From the NCBI RefSeq assembly GCF_001519065.1, contig NZ_KQ954259.1:170769-231741 (forward strand): a DNA stretch of 60,973 nt, read 5' to 3'. This document shows positions 43,072 through 52,343 of the stretch, piece after piece. The notes beneath the pieces are model-generated. The model had not been told where the DNA came from. It did no database searches and saw only the letters and a list, made by a program, of their open reading frames with translations. Every line of letters starts with the position of its first letter. The stretch's first letter is position 1. A program made the position numbers and the translations under genes. The stretch is from Novosphingobium sp. FSW06-99 (lineage in GTDB: Bacteria > Pseudomonadota > Alphaproteobacteria > Sphingomonadales > Sphingomonadaceae).

Positions 43072-44694
43072 TCAGATGATGTGGCTCAATCCGACATAGA
43101 GCGCGCCCGACAGCAGGATCGACACCGGCAGCGTCAACACCCAGGCAATCGCCAGATTGCGCAGCGTGCCCCATTGCAGGCCCGATCCGTTGCCGGCCAT
43201 CGCCCCGGCCACACCCGATGACAGCACGTGGGTGGTCGAAACCGGCAGGCCGAAGTTGTCGGCCGCGCTGATCGTTGCCATCGTCACCAGTTCGGCCACC
43301 GCGCCCTGCGCATAAGTCAGGTGGCTCTTGCCGATCTTTTCACCGACCGTGACGACAATGCGTTTCCAGCCGATCATCGTGCCAAGCCCCAGCGCGATCG
43401 CCACCGCGACCTTGACCCAGGTCGGGATGAACTGCGTCGCCTTGTCGAGGTTCTTCTTGTACCCGTCGAGCGCCTTGGCTTCATCGGTGGTCAGCGGCAC
43501 GGCCTTTTCCTTGGCCAGACGCTTCATCGCCGAAGAGGTCAGGTACATGTCGTTGCGGATGTTGCGGGTAACCGCTGCGGGCACTTTGGCCAGCGAACCG
43601 TAGCCTGCCACCTGACGGTCGATATCGTTCGACAAGACACCCAGCGCGGCCAGCGTGGTCGGGCCGAACTTGTGCACCGCGATATAGCGGGTGATTTCGG
43701 TGCGCGCAGCCTCGACCGGCATGGCGGCCGGTGCGGGTCCGGCATTGGGCACGGCATGGGCGGTGAACACCGCCCCGGCCGCGACCGAGCTGGCGTGGAA
43801 CTGCGCTTCATACGAAGCAGGCACCGCGCGGTTGAGCGCATAGGCAGTGGGCACGATCCCGATCAGGATCAACATGATCAGGCCCATGCCCTTTTGCCCG
43901 TCGTTCGACCCGTGGGCAAACGACACGCCGGTGCACGTCAGCACCAGCAGACCACGGATCCACAGCGGCGGCGGCGCATTGCCGACCGGTTCCTTGTAGA
44001 GCGATTCGACGCGGACCAGCGCCTTGACCGCGATGATCAGCAACAGCGCGGCGGCAAACCCGATCAGCGGCGAAAACAGCAGGGCCTGGCCGATCTTGAC
44101 CGCCTGGTCCCAATCGACCCCGGCGGTGCCGTCGCGCCCGTGCATCATCGCATTGGCAACGCCCACGCCGATGATCGAACCGATCAGCGTGTGCGAAGAC
44201 GATGACGGCAGGCCCAGATACCACGTGCCCAGGTTCCAGATGATCGCCGCGATCAGCAGCGCGAACACCATGGCAAACCCGCTCTGGCTGCCGACCTGCA
44301 GGATCAGTTCGACCGGCAGCAGCGAAACGATGCCAAAGGCGACCGCGCCGGTCGACACCATCACGCCCAGAAAGTTGAAGAACCCCGACCACACCACGGC
44401 CACATGCGCGGGCAGCGAATGGGTATAGATGACCGTCGCCACCGCGTTGGCCGTGTCGTGGAAGCCGTTGACGAATTCAAAGCCGAGCGCGATCAGCAAG
44501 GCAACGAACAGCAACAGGAACGGCAGAAACGTGATCGAGGACACCCCGGCGGCGGTGGCATCGGTAAAGATGCTGTAGCCGACGAAGCCGAGCCCGGCGA
44601 CCAGTACGGCCAGAAACCCGTACAGGCCGATATCGCCCAGTCCTGCATCCAGATTGGGTCGCGCACTGTCTGGCGCGACGGCGGTGGCGTTCAT
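43072..44694 (-). CDS. PiT-family inorganic phosphate transporter
   Basis: A 540-residue membrane protein of the PiT family, a low-affinity metal-phosphate symporter. The N-terminal repeat has the signature GFEFVNGFHDTANAVAT followed by VVWSGFFNFLGVM, and the second repeat has ATISAADNFGLPVSTTHVLS. A polar insert of about 150 residues between the halves (around residues 290-440) is characteristic of the longer bacterial forms. The ATG at 44694 has GGGGAG upstream. A Pho-box-like site lies about 50 bp upstream, and PPK2 is the next gene upstream on the same strand. Confidence 0.93.
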   Translation of the reverse strand: MNATAVAPDSARPNLDAGLGDIGLYGFLAVLVAGLGFVGYSIFTDATAAGVSSITFLPFLLLFVALLIALGFEFVNGFHDTANAVATVIYTHSLPAHVAVVWSGFFNFLGVMVSTGAVAFGIVSLLPVELILQVGSQSGFAMVFALLIAAIIWNLGTWYLGLPSSSSHTLIGSIIGVGVANAMMHGRDGTAGVDWDQAVKIGQALLFSPLIGFAAALLLIIAVKALVRVESLYKEPVGNAPPPLWIRGLLVLTCTGVSFAHGSNDGQKGMGLIMLILIGIVPTAYALNRAVPASYEAQFHASSVAAGAVFTAHAVPNAGPAPAAMPVEAARTEITRYIAVHKFGPTTLAALGVLSNDIDRQVAGYGSLAKVPAAVTRNIRNDMYLTSSAMKRLAKEKAVPLTTDEAKALDGYKKNLDKATQFIPTWVKVAVAIALGLGTMIGWKRIVVTVGEKIGKSHLTYAQGAVAELVTMATISAADNFGLPVSTTHVLSSGVAGAMAGNGSGLQWGTLRNLAIAWVLTLPVSILLSGALYVGLSHII

Positions 44695-44744
44695 AGTGGT
44701 AAGCTCCCCATACACCAATATGACTCACGATTAGCAGACGTCGT

Positions 44745-44762
44745 GTGACACCGGTGTGACGG
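44745..44762 (-). promoter_or_regulatory. Pho-box-like direct repeat upstream of the phosphate transporter
   Basis: Read on the minus strand, CCGTCAC-ACCG-GTGTCAC gives two 7-bp repeats 4 bp apart, the spacing of a PhoB box (consensus unit CTGTCAT). GCTAAT follows at a distance suitable for a -10 box. The core ACACCGGTGT is also a perfect palindrome, so another regulator is possible. In some alphaproteobacteria PhoB represses pit, in contrast to pst. Confidence 0.5.
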
Positions 44763-44851
44763 TATGGGGGATTCTTGTTGTGTTAACTGTTCGGGCCGGT
44801 GCTTCTTGGCGGCGGCACCGGGCCGGCGCCGCCTGCGGCACACACCACCGT

Positions 44852-45778
44852 TCAAAAAATTTCGGGCACGAACATGTCACCGGGAATCGGGTGGCGGATA
44901 TAGTCGGGATTGCGCACGCGCGGGGGCAGCACCACGGTCGGCTTGCGCACGTCGTCATAGGGCACCTGGCTCAGCAGGTGGGCGATGCAGTTCAGCCGGG
45001 CGCGGCGCTTGTCGTCGGCATGGACCACCCACCACGGCGCTTCGGCGATATGGGTGTGTTCCAGCATCGCTTCCTTGGCGCGGGTGTAATCTTCCCACCG
45101 GCGGCGGCTTTCGACATCCATCGGCGACAGTTTCCACTGCTTGAGCGGATCGTGAATGCGCATCTGGAAACGGAACTGCTGTTCGGCATCGGTGATCGAG
45201 AACCAGTATTTGACCAGAATGATGCCCGATCGCACCAGCATGCGTTCAAATTCGGGCACCGAGCGGAAGAACTCTTCCACATCGTCTTCGGTGCAGAACC
45301 CCATCACCCGCTCCACCCCGGCGCGGTTGTACCACGACCGGTCGAACAGCACGATTTCGCCCGCCGCCGGCAGATGCGGCACATAGCGCTGGAAATACCA
45401 CTGGGTCTTTTCCCGCTCTGACGGGGCGGGCAGCGCGACCACCCGCACCACGCGGGGGTTCAACCGCTGGGTGATGCGTTTGATCGCACCGCCCTTGCCG
45501 GCCGAATCGCGCCCCTCGAACAGCACGACCACTTTCAGCTTTTGCTGCACCACCCAATCCTGCAGGCGGATCAGTTCGTGCTGCAGCCGAAACAGCTCGC
45601 GAAAATAGGTGCGCCGGTCGAGCTCGCCGGCATGGCGCTGCGCCGCCTCGGCCAGGTCGGCATCGTCGGCGAGCATATGCGCCAGGCTTTCGGACAGCTC
45701 TGCCTCAAGCTCTTCGTCAAAGCTGTCTTCGATTTCCTGTTGCAACCGGGCGCTGGTCTGCGGGTCCAAGGGTGTCAT
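44852..45778 (-). CDS. ppk2: Polyphosphate kinase 2 (PPK2)
   Basis: A roughly 308-residue PPK2-family kinase that transfers phosphate between polyphosphate and nucleotides, typically making GTP or ATP from NDP. Walker A is VVVLFEGRDSAGKGGAIKR; the lid and base-site region includes PSEREKTQWYFQRYVPHLP and LFDRSWYNRAGVERVMGFC. The N-terminal 60 residues are acidic and helical. Two starts are possible: ATG at 45778 with AAGGAA about 11 bases upstream, or ATG at 45802 adding MRKRKSAQ. It precedes the PiT gene on the same strand, a link between phosphate uptake and storage. Confidence 0.9.
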   Translation of the reverse strand: MTPLDPQTSARLQQEIEDSFDEELEAELSESLAHMLADDADLAEAAQRHAGELDRRTYFRELFRLQHELIRLQDWVVQQKLKVVVLFEGRDSAGKGGAIKRITQRLNPRVVRVVALPAPSEREKTQWYFQRYVPHLPAAGEIVLFDRSWYNRAGVERVMGFCTEDDVEEFFRSVPEFERMLVRSGIILVKYWFSITDAEQQFRFQMRIHDPLKQWKLSPMDVESRRRWEDYTRAKEAMLEHTHIAEAPWWVVHADDKRRARLNCIAHLLSQVPYDDVRKPTVVLPPRVRNPDYIRHPIPGDMFVPEIF

Positions 45779-45947
45779 CTGGGCTGATTTCCTTTTTCGC
45801 ATGCTTGCCGCCCGGATATGTCAGCACCATGACGACGCACCGCACGCGCGCGTGCCGTGCCTGTCGCGATGAAACCGTTTGCGATTCCGGCACCGGACCG
45901 CCTAGGTATGACCGTCACAATATAGGCATGCAAAGGGAAAAATCGGC

Positions 45948-47360
45948 ATGAGATTCACTGGCTTGGCGCTTGTCGCCGGTCTTTTGGCAGGCACCGTTCA
46001 GGCGCAGACCGCACCGCTGCCCATGCCGCACCGCGATGACGTGGCCCCTGCCCCGGTCGCGCCAGCCCTGATCGCGTTGCAGGATCGCGCCAGCCACGAC
46101 GACACCGCCTATGCGATCGTGGCGGGCCTGACCACCGAAGTCGGCCCGCGCCCCGATGGCAGCGAGGCCGAAGGCCGCGCGCGCGACTGGGCGGTGGCGC
46201 GGTTGCAGGCACTGGGTTTCGCCAATGTCCATGTCGAACCGTTTGACGTGCCGACCTGGCAACGCGGCGCCGAAAGCGCAGACGTGATCGCGCCGGCGCA
46301 TCAGCCGCTGCATGTGGCCGGCCTTGGCAATTCGGCACCGACCCCGCCGGGCGGGCTGACCCTGCCGATCGCCTATTTTGCCAGCTATAACGACTTGCTG
46401 CTCGCCCCGCCCGGCAGCCTGACCGGCAAGATCGCGTTTGTGTCCAACGCCATGGCCCCCACGCAAGACGGTTCCAGCTATGGCAGCGAAGGCCGCGCGC
46501 GCTTCATGGGGCCCAGCGAAGCGGCCCGGCGCGGCGCGGCGGCCATCGTGATCCGTTCGATCGGCACCGACCACAGCCGCGCGCCCCACACCGGGGTCAC
46601 CGATTTTGCCCCCGGTGTAACCCCGATCCCCGCAGCCGCACTGTCGGTATCCGATGCCGAAAACCTGGAACGGCTGGTCAAGCTGGGCAAGCCGGTCGTG
46701 CTGCACCTGCTGCTCGATGATCACCAGCTCGGCATGCGCCCCTCGGGCAATGTCGTGGCCGAAGTGCCGGGCACCGATCCGGCGGCAGGGGTGATCCTGA
46801 TCGGCGGCCACCTCGACAGTTGGGATCTGGGCACCGGGGCAATCGACGATGGTGCGGGCGTGGCGATCACCGCCGCCGCCGCGCATCTGGTGCAGGCCAG
46901 CGGCCCGCATCGCCGCACCATTCGCGTGGTGTGGTTCGGCGATGAGGAAACCGGCGGTTTTGGCGGCATCGCCTATGCCAAAGCCCATGCCCGTGAACCC
47001 CACGCGCTGGCCGCCGAAAGCGATCTGGGCGCCGATCGCGTGTGGCGTTTCGGCACCGAACTGCCCACCAGCGCGGCCCCTGTCGTGCCGCGCCTTGCCG
47101 CTGCGCTCGGCCTGTTGGGCGTGGTGCACGGCGCCAAGCTGGTCGATGGCGGCACCGATGTCGAACCGATGCTGGCGCTGGGCGTTGCAGGGATCGACCT
47201 CAATCAGTCGGCCTTGCGCTATTTCGACTGGCACCACACCCCCGAAGACACGCTCGACCGGATCGATCCCGAACAGTTGCGCCAGAATGTCGCCGCCTGG
47301 GCCACCGTGCTGGCGATTGTAGCCGACGCACCCGAAGACCTGACAGCGGCAAAGCGCTGA
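45948..47360 (+). CDS. Secreted M28 family metallopeptidase
   Basis: A 470-residue exported aminopeptidase-like enzyme. A signal peptide (MRFTGLALVAGLLAGTVQA) is followed by a PA-type inserted segment and the M28 catalytic core. The zinc site motifs are ILIGGHLDSWDLGTGAIDDG, VVWFGDEETGG (catalytic Glu) and YFDWHHTPEDTLDRID. Family members remove N-terminal residues from peptides in the periplasm or outside. AAAGGG precedes the ATG. It is divergent from PPK2. Confidence 0.9.
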   Translation: MRFTGLALVAGLLAGTVQAQTAPLPMPHRDDVAPAPVAPALIALQDRASHDDTAYAIVAGLTTEVGPRPDGSEAEGRARDWAVARLQALGFANVHVEPFDVPTWQRGAESADVIAPAHQPLHVAGLGNSAPTPPGGLTLPIAYFASYNDLLLAPPGSLTGKIAFVSNAMAPTQDGSSYGSEGRARFMGPSEAARRGAAAIVIRSIGTDHSRAPHTGVTDFAPGVTPIPAAALSVSDAENLERLVKLGKPVVLHLLLDDHQLGMRPSGNVVAEVPGTDPAAGVILIGGHLDSWDLGTGAIDDGAGVAITAAAAHLVQASGPHRRTIRVVWFGDEETGGFGGIAYAKAHAREPHALAAESDLGADRVWRFGTELPTSAAPVVPRLAAALGLLGVVHGAKLVDGGTDVEPMLALGVAGIDLNQSALRYFDWHHTPEDTLDRIDPEQLRQNVAAWATVLAIVADAPEDLTAAKR

Positions 47361-47513
47361 CCGTCGTATTCAAGAACCACCTGAACGGGACACCGGTTTG
47401 CCGTTAATTACCCGGACACGTAACGATCGATAATTATGTCTCGGCGGCGGTTGGACAGTTGAGCCAATTGTCGCAGACTTATCCTGAATTCTTGGGGAAG
47501 AAGGACACAAGCC

Positions 47514-47975
47514 ATGAAAACCACAATCAAAATGGCGCTGATCGGCGCCGTCAGCGTGATGGCCCTGCCGATCGCGGCGCATGCCCAATGGTGGCACCAG
47601 CACCCCGGCTATCTGCGCGCGATGTCGGATGCGCGCATGGCCTATGCGCTGGTGACGCATCATGACCCGCGCGATCCGGCGCAGGCGGTCGAGGAAAGCC
47701 GGGCTGCCAACGAGATCCTGGCCGCCTACAACGATCTGAAGCACGCCGCGATCGACGACGGCAAGAACATCAACGATCAGCCCCCGGCCGATTTCCAGTG
47801 GGGCGACCACCGCAGCCGCCTGCAGCGCGCCAACGAGATGCTGTACTCGGCCAGACGCGATCTCCAGGCCGAAGAGGACAATCCCGCCGCCGCGGGCCTG
47901 CGCGACCGGGCCATCGCCCATCTGGGCGAAGCCAGCCACCTGGTCGGCGAGGCCCAGCGAGTCTGGCACTTCTGA
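47514..47975 (+). CDS. Small secreted protein of unknown function
   Basis: A 153-residue protein with a clear signal peptide (MKTTIKMALIGAVSVMALPIAAHA, mature QWWHQHPGY) and a helical mature part rich in Ala, Glu and His: YLRAMSDARMAYALVTHHDP, EILAAYNDLKHAAIDDGKNI, LGEASHLVGEAQRVWHF. I do not recognise a named domain. GAAGGA precedes the ATG, and a strong terminator follows, so it is a single-gene unit. The many His residues might bind metal, but there is no motif to support that. Confidence 0.7.
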   Translation: MKTTIKMALIGAVSVMALPIAAHAQWWHQHPGYLRAMSDARMAYALVTHHDPRDPAQAVEESRAANEILAAYNDLKHAAIDDGKNINDQPPADFQWGDHRSRLQRANEMLYSARRDLQAEEDNPAAAGLRDRAIAHLGEASHLVGEAQRVWHF

Positions 47976-47992
47976 TCATCGAAGACCCAGAC

Positions 47993-48026
47993 AAAGCGCC
48001 CGGTGCCAACCACCGGGCGCTTTTTT
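47993..48026 (+). terminator. Rho-independent terminator
   Basis: AAAGCGCCCGGTG (47993-48005) pairs perfectly with CACCGGGCGCTTT (48011-48023) around CCAAC, and the stem runs into six T. It ends the small secreted protein gene. Confidence 0.95.
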
Positions 48027-48059
48027 CCGCCCCGACCAGAGCAAAGGGATACTCCCGCG

Positions 48060-48632
48060 ATGCGACTGCCGCAAATCGATCACACCACCCTTACCGGCGA
48101 TGACCTGGCGCTTTACGAAGACATGAAGGCGGGGATCGCAACCAGCTTTACCGGCTTTACCGCGATCGATGCGCACGATGACCTGATCGGGCCATGGAAC
48201 CCGTGGCTGTCGTTTCCGCAATATGGCGGCCCGGTGTGGAATCTGGTCAAGGCGCTGGCAACGCACAGCACGCTGCCCAAGCCGATCCGCGAGATCGCCA
48301 TTCTGGTCACCGGCGCCCATTTCAATTCCGCCTATGAGCTTTACGCCCATATTCTGGTCGCCGAAGCGCGCGGCCTGTCGGATACCAAGATCCGCACCAT
48401 CACGGCGGGCTCACGCCCCGCAGACTTGTCCCAGGAAGAAGGTCTGGCCTATGATTTCGCGCGCGAACTGGTCACCGGCGGGGTCGTGCCCGAACTGATC
48501 TATCGCGAAATGGTCGCCACCTTTGGCCAGGATGGCACGGCCGAATTCATCTATCTGGTCGGGCTCTATTGCTCGGTGTCGGTCACGCTCAACGGGTTCA
48601 AGGTGCCATTGCCGGCCGACGAGGACCTGTAA
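48060..48632 (+). CDS. Carboxymuconolactone decarboxylase-like protein
   Basis: A 190-residue helical protein of the AhpD/CMD superfamily: FGAHFNSAYELYAHILVAEA-like segment (TGAHFNSAYELYAHILVAEA), SQEEGLAYDFARELV and GTAEFIYLVGLYCSVSVTLN. The CXXC pair that gives AhpD its peroxidase activity is absent, so it is more like the decarboxylase or uncharacterised branch. The frame is open further upstream into the terminator of the preceding gene; the ATG at 48060 is used. Substrate unknown. Confidence 0.82.
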   Translation: MRLPQIDHTTLTGDDLALYEDMKAGIATSFTGFTAIDAHDDLIGPWNPWLSFPQYGGPVWNLVKALATHSTLPKPIREIAILVTGAHFNSAYELYAHILVAEARGLSDTKIRTITAGSRPADLSQEEGLAYDFARELVTGGVVPELIYREMVATFGQDGTAEFIYLVGLYCSVSVTLNGFKVPLPADEDL

Positions 48633-48658
48633 CGGCATCTTGCGTGGCGCTGAGCGAT

Positions 48659-48695
48659 TGATGGGACATTCCGGCATCGCCGGAATGTCCCATCA
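48659..48695. terminator. Perfect 17-bp hairpin between convergent genes
   Basis: TGATGGGACATTCCGGC (48659-48675) and its exact complement (48679-48695) flank a 3-nt loop. No T-tract follows on either strand, so termination by the intrinsic mechanism would be atypical; position between convergent genes still suggests a transcription boundary. Confidence 0.6.
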
Positions 48696-48701
48696 GACCG
48701 T

Positions 48702-49205
48702 TCAGGCCGCCACTGCCGCGCCTTGCAGATAATCCATCTTGCCGATGGCCACACCCTTCATGCGCAACAACGCATAGGCGATCATCAGGTGGAAAAAGAA
48801 ATTGGGCATGGTGAAATCGGTCACCAGCCCAAGGCCGGTGAAGGTCATTTTCATGTTGGGGAATTCCAGCACGATCTCGGCAGTTTCGCGCCCTTCGAAC
48901 GCCGCCGGATCGGCTTCACGCAGATAGGCGATCGTCTTGGCGATGCGTTCGCGCAACTGCGCCAGGCTGGTTTCGTCATCGGCCATCGGACGCGGCGGCA
49001 CTTGCGCCAGGCGTGTTACCAGCAACTTGGCCGTGTCGCAGGCAATCTGCACCTGGCGCGACAGCGGCAGCATGTCGGGGGCCAGGCGCGCATCCACCAG
49101 TTCGCGATCGTCGATGCCGCTCGCGATCGCCTTGGCCAGCAAGTGATCGAGCACCCCCAGCTTTTGCAAAAAGACGGGCACCGTGATGTCATAGAGATCG
49201 GCCAT
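48702..49205 (-). CDS. DUF1993 family protein
   Basis: A 167-residue protein of the DUF1993 family, a DinB-like four-helix fold of unknown function: DITVPVFLQKLGVLDHLLAKA, ARLAPDMLPLSRQVQIACDTAK and the C-terminal PNFFFHLMIAYALLRMKGVAIGKMDYL. The ATG at 49205 has AGAGGA 8 bases upstream; an adjacent TTG codon one position earlier is less likely. It lies 26 bp downstream of the M16 peptidase stop on the same strand... that is, the M16 gene ends just upstream of it, but the two start independently. Confidence 0.85.
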   Translation of the reverse strand: MADLYDITVPVFLQKLGVLDHLLAKAIASGIDDRELVDARLAPDMLPLSRQVQIACDTAKLLVTRLAQVPPRPMADDETSLAQLRERIAKTIAYLREADPAAFEGRETAEIVLEFPNMKMTFTGLGLVTDFTMPNFFFHLMIAYALLRMKGVAIGKMDYLQGAAVAA

Positions 49206-49231
49206 CAAATCATCCTCTTCTGGTAAAACAT

Positions 49232-52048
49232 CTATTTGGCCCGTGACACCACCGTCACGGGGTTGGTGTCGGCAGACAGCCGGGCAAACAGCGCGCGCAC
49301 ATCCTCGGCGGTCACCGCCTCCAGGCCCGCACCGGTTTCCAACACGTTGGCACGCACGCGCGGATCGCGCAGCACCAGCGGCAGCATCGTCGCCCAGAAC
49401 GCATTGCCTTCCATATCCTTGACCCGCCCTTCGACCAGCGGGCGACGCGCGCGTTCCAGTTCGTCGGGCGTCACCGGTTTGGCGGCCAGATCCTTCACTT
49501 CGCCATCGAGCAGGGCGCGGAACGTGGCGAAATTGGCGGGCGGGGTTTCCAGCGCCGCACCCAGCCAGCCCAGCCCCGGCAATTGCGTTCCGGCATTGGC
49601 ATCAGTCATCGGCGAATAGGTCAACCCCAGCTTTTCACGCACGGTGTCGATCAGCCGCGATTGCAGCACACTGGCGGCCACGCGCGCGGTATAGCTGAGG
49701 CGCGGATCGGTGAAATAGTCAGGCAACAGCCAATAGGCGCCATACCACGCCTGATCCGCACGGCCTGCATGCAGCCCGACGTGCGGCTGCGCCGACGGCG
49801 CCGGCAAGGCGATGTGCGGCACGATCTCTTCGCGCGGCGGCAGGACGGGCCCTGCGCCGAATGTCGCCGCCGTTGCGGCAATCGCCTGATCGACGGTGAC
49901 ATCGCCCACCACCACCACATCGGCAGGGCCCGACAGCGCGGTCTTCAACAGCCGGGGCAAGTCGTCGGGGCGCGTCGCGGCAATATCCGCGCTGGAAGGA
50001 ATGTCGGAATAGCGCGTGTCGCCCCCGGTCAGCGTGCTGCGCAAGGTGCGGCTGACCACCGCCCCGGCATTGGCATCCAGTTGCCCCGCGATCATCGGCC
50101 CCAGCGCGGTAATCTTGTCGGCCAGTTCGGTGCGGAACCCGGCATCGCGGGTTTCTGCCGCCAGGACCTGCATTTCGCTGGTGAAATCGGCCGGGCGGGT
50201 GGTCCCGCCGATCACATAGGCGCGCGGATCGGCCTTGAATTCCGTCGCGATCGTGCGGCCCGCGCTTTGTGCCCAGCGGTCGATATCCCCCGCCGCCAGT
50301 TTGCCCGTGCCACCCAGCGGCAGGAATTGCGTGGCCCACAAGGCATGGATCAGCGCCGGATCGGCCCCGGCACGGCCATTGCCGAACAGGACTTTGACGG
50401 TGATGTGGTCCTTTTCGTAGGTCGTCGGCTTGACGATCAGGCGGCTGCCATTGGCAAAGCGTACCGTGGTGGTGCCGAGCGCAGCATCGTCGGCCCGCGC
50501 GGTCACCACGCCCGGCGCGCCAAAGCCGGTATAGGGCCAGACCACCGCGGCCTGCGCCGCGCGCGCCACGATCGGCGCCTGGATATCGGCGGTCAGCGCG
50601 GATTCGAGCGCTGGGATGCCGACCGGCCCGGCTTGCGCCGCGCGGAACAGCACCGGCCCCGATCCGGCGAAAACACGGCCCAGCGCGGCGTGGATATCCG
50701 CCGGAGTCAGGCCGGGCACCACGTCGCGCGTCAACGCCAGATCCTGCGCCGGGCTGGTGAACAACTGGTCGTCGTTGACCGTTCCGACCAGCGTGTCGGC
50801 AATTTCACCATCCTTGCGCGTGGTGGCATTGGCGGCGGCGGCTTCGAGTTGGGTCATCACCTGGGTGATCGCGCGTTTCAGATCATCGGGTCCGGCGCCA
50901 TCGGCCAGCAACCGGCGCTGTTCGGCGACCACAGCCGCCAACGCGGCCTGCCATTTGTCGGGCGCGGCGGAAATCTGCAGAAATGTCAGCGATGCCACGC
51001 CATAGAGCGAGGCCATCGCCTCACCCTGTGCCTGCACGAACGGGGCGCCGGGGCGCGCCGCGGCATCGGCCAGGCGGTTGTTGAAGATGGTCGTGGCCAC
51101 CACTTCGGCCAGCTTTTCGCGATCATAGCGTTCGGTTTCGGCGCGCGGATCGACCGGGCGCTGCCACGACAGGCTGAGCGTGTCGGGCGCACCGGGGGCG
51201 ATGAATTCGCCCGCGCGATGCGCCGGGTGCGGCGTGCCGGGGTCGATCGTGTCGGCGGGTGCAGCCGGCTTCCAGTCGGCAAAGCGCGCCTTGATTTCCG
51301 CCTCGACTTTGGCCGGGTCGATATTGCCGACGATCACGATGGTCGCGTTGTCGGGACGATAATTGGCCTGGTAATAGCGGCGCAGGCGTTCGGGCGTCGC
51401 CGCCTTGATCGTTTCGACCAGCCCGATCGGCCAGCGCTGCGGCAGACGCGTGCCCGCCAGTGCATTGTTCAGATCGGCCTTGATCGACTGATAGCCCGGG
51501 GTGTCGCGCAGCCGTTCTTCTGACAGGATCACCCCGCGTTCGGCCTCGACCGCCGCCGGGGCCAGCGTCAGGCGTTCGCCGATTTCGCGAAACAGTGTCA
51601 GCCCGGTGTCGAGCGCTCCGCCGTCGGTCTTGGGAAAGGTGAACATATAGACGGTTTCGTCTTGCGCGGTGAACGCATTGGTATCGGGGCCGAACCGCAG
51701 GCCCTGGCGTTCGAGCATGTGCACCACTTCGCCATCGGCGATGTTGGTGCTGCCGCGAAACGCCATGTGTTCCAGATAATGCGCCAGCCCCTGTTCCTCG
51801 TCGCGCTCTTTGAGCGACCCGGACCCGATGCGCAGCCGCATGGCCACACCGTCGGCCGGCGTGTCGTTGTGCATGATCGCATAGCGCAGGCCATTGGGCA
51901 GCGTGCCGAACCGCACCGCCGGGTCGGCTGGACGATGCAGGTAATCCTGCGCCCAATGGCCCGGCTGCTTGACCGGCGCATCATCCGCCAGCGCGGGTTG
52001 AGCAGACAGCACCAGGGCCAGCAGACTGACCGAACGGCAAAGCTTCAT
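49232..52048 (-). CDS. Secreted M16 family zinc metallopeptidase
   Basis: A 938-residue pitrilysin/insulinase-type peptidase with a signal peptide (MKLCRSVSLLALVLSAQPALA). The inverted zinc motif HXXEH is HYLEH in GLAHYLEHMAFRGS, with the third ligand Glu in AERGVILSEERLRD. Two tandem M16 halves are present; the second (from about residue 480) lacks the zinc motif and is the usual inactive partner lobe. It degrades peptides in the periplasm. The start at 52048 begins the signal peptide; the longer frame to 52189 has no signal and reaches into the upstream spacer. Confidence 0.92.
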   Translation of the reverse strand: MKLCRSVSLLALVLSAQPALADDAPVKQPGHWAQDYLHRPADPAVRFGTLPNGLRYAIMHNDTPADGVAMRLRIGSGSLKERDEEQGLAHYLEHMAFRGSTNIADGEVVHMLERQGLRFGPDTNAFTAQDETVYMFTFPKTDGGALDTGLTLFREIGERLTLAPAAVEAERGVILSEERLRDTPGYQSIKADLNNALAGTRLPQRWPIGLVETIKAATPERLRRYYQANYRPDNATIVIVGNIDPAKVEAEIKARFADWKPAAPADTIDPGTPHPAHRAGEFIAPGAPDTLSLSWQRPVDPRAETERYDREKLAEVVATTIFNNRLADAAARPGAPFVQAQGEAMASLYGVASLTFLQISAAPDKWQAALAAVVAEQRRLLADGAGPDDLKRAITQVMTQLEAAAANATTRKDGEIADTLVGTVNDDQLFTSPAQDLALTRDVVPGLTPADIHAALGRVFAGSGPVLFRAAQAGPVGIPALESALTADIQAPIVARAAQAAVVWPYTGFGAPGVVTARADDAALGTTTVRFANGSRLIVKPTTYEKDHITVKVLFGNGRAGADPALIHALWATQFLPLGGTGKLAAGDIDRWAQSAGRTIATEFKADPRAYVIGGTTRPADFTSEMQVLAAETRDAGFRTELADKITALGPMIAGQLDANAGAVVSRTLRSTLTGGDTRYSDIPSSADIAATRPDDLPRLLKTALSGPADVVVVGDVTVDQAIAATAATFGAGPVLPPREEIVPHIALPAPSAQPHVGLHAGRADQAWYGAYWLLPDYFTDPRLSYTARVAASVLQSRLIDTVREKLGLTYSPMTDANAGTQLPGLGWLGAALETPPANFATFRALLDGEVKDLAAKPVTPDELERARRPLVEGRVKDMEGNAFWATMLPLVLRDPRVRANVLETGAGLEAVTAEDVRALFARLSADTNPVTVVSRAK

Positions 52049-52252
52049 GCAGGACATCCCTTTTGATCCCGGTTGGTGAGGAATGGCACACTTGCGCCCT
52101 GCCGACCCGATGCCGCGCATCCGGGGGCTGTCCGCAACGGGAACAGCATCGCCTTGCAGTGCCGGTGAACCACCCCGCACCCAGTGCATACAAGATATAA
52201 ATGCCGCCTGAACAGGGTCATTCAGGGCTGTTGGCGAATTCCCGGAAGTCTG

Positions 52253-52298
52253 CCCGCCCGGCCACCATAACCTGATGGTATCGCTGTGGTCGGGCGGG
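52253..52298. repeat. Imperfect palindrome related to the 6694-6851 element
   Basis: CCCGCCCGGCCAC (52253-52265) and GTGGTCGGGCGGG (52286-52298) pair at 12 of 13 positions around a 20-nt loop. The right arm GTGGTCGGGCGGGG continues into AGC, close to GTGGTCGGGTGGGGGAGC of the element at 6783-6800, so it may be a decayed member of the same family. The rest of the 295-bp spacer between the M16 start and the CheW-protein stop holds nothing else I can name. Confidence 0.45.
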
Positions 52299-52343
52299 GA
52301 GCAGGGGCGGACGGGTTTGAGACGCGCCTTGCGCAGCCTGGTA

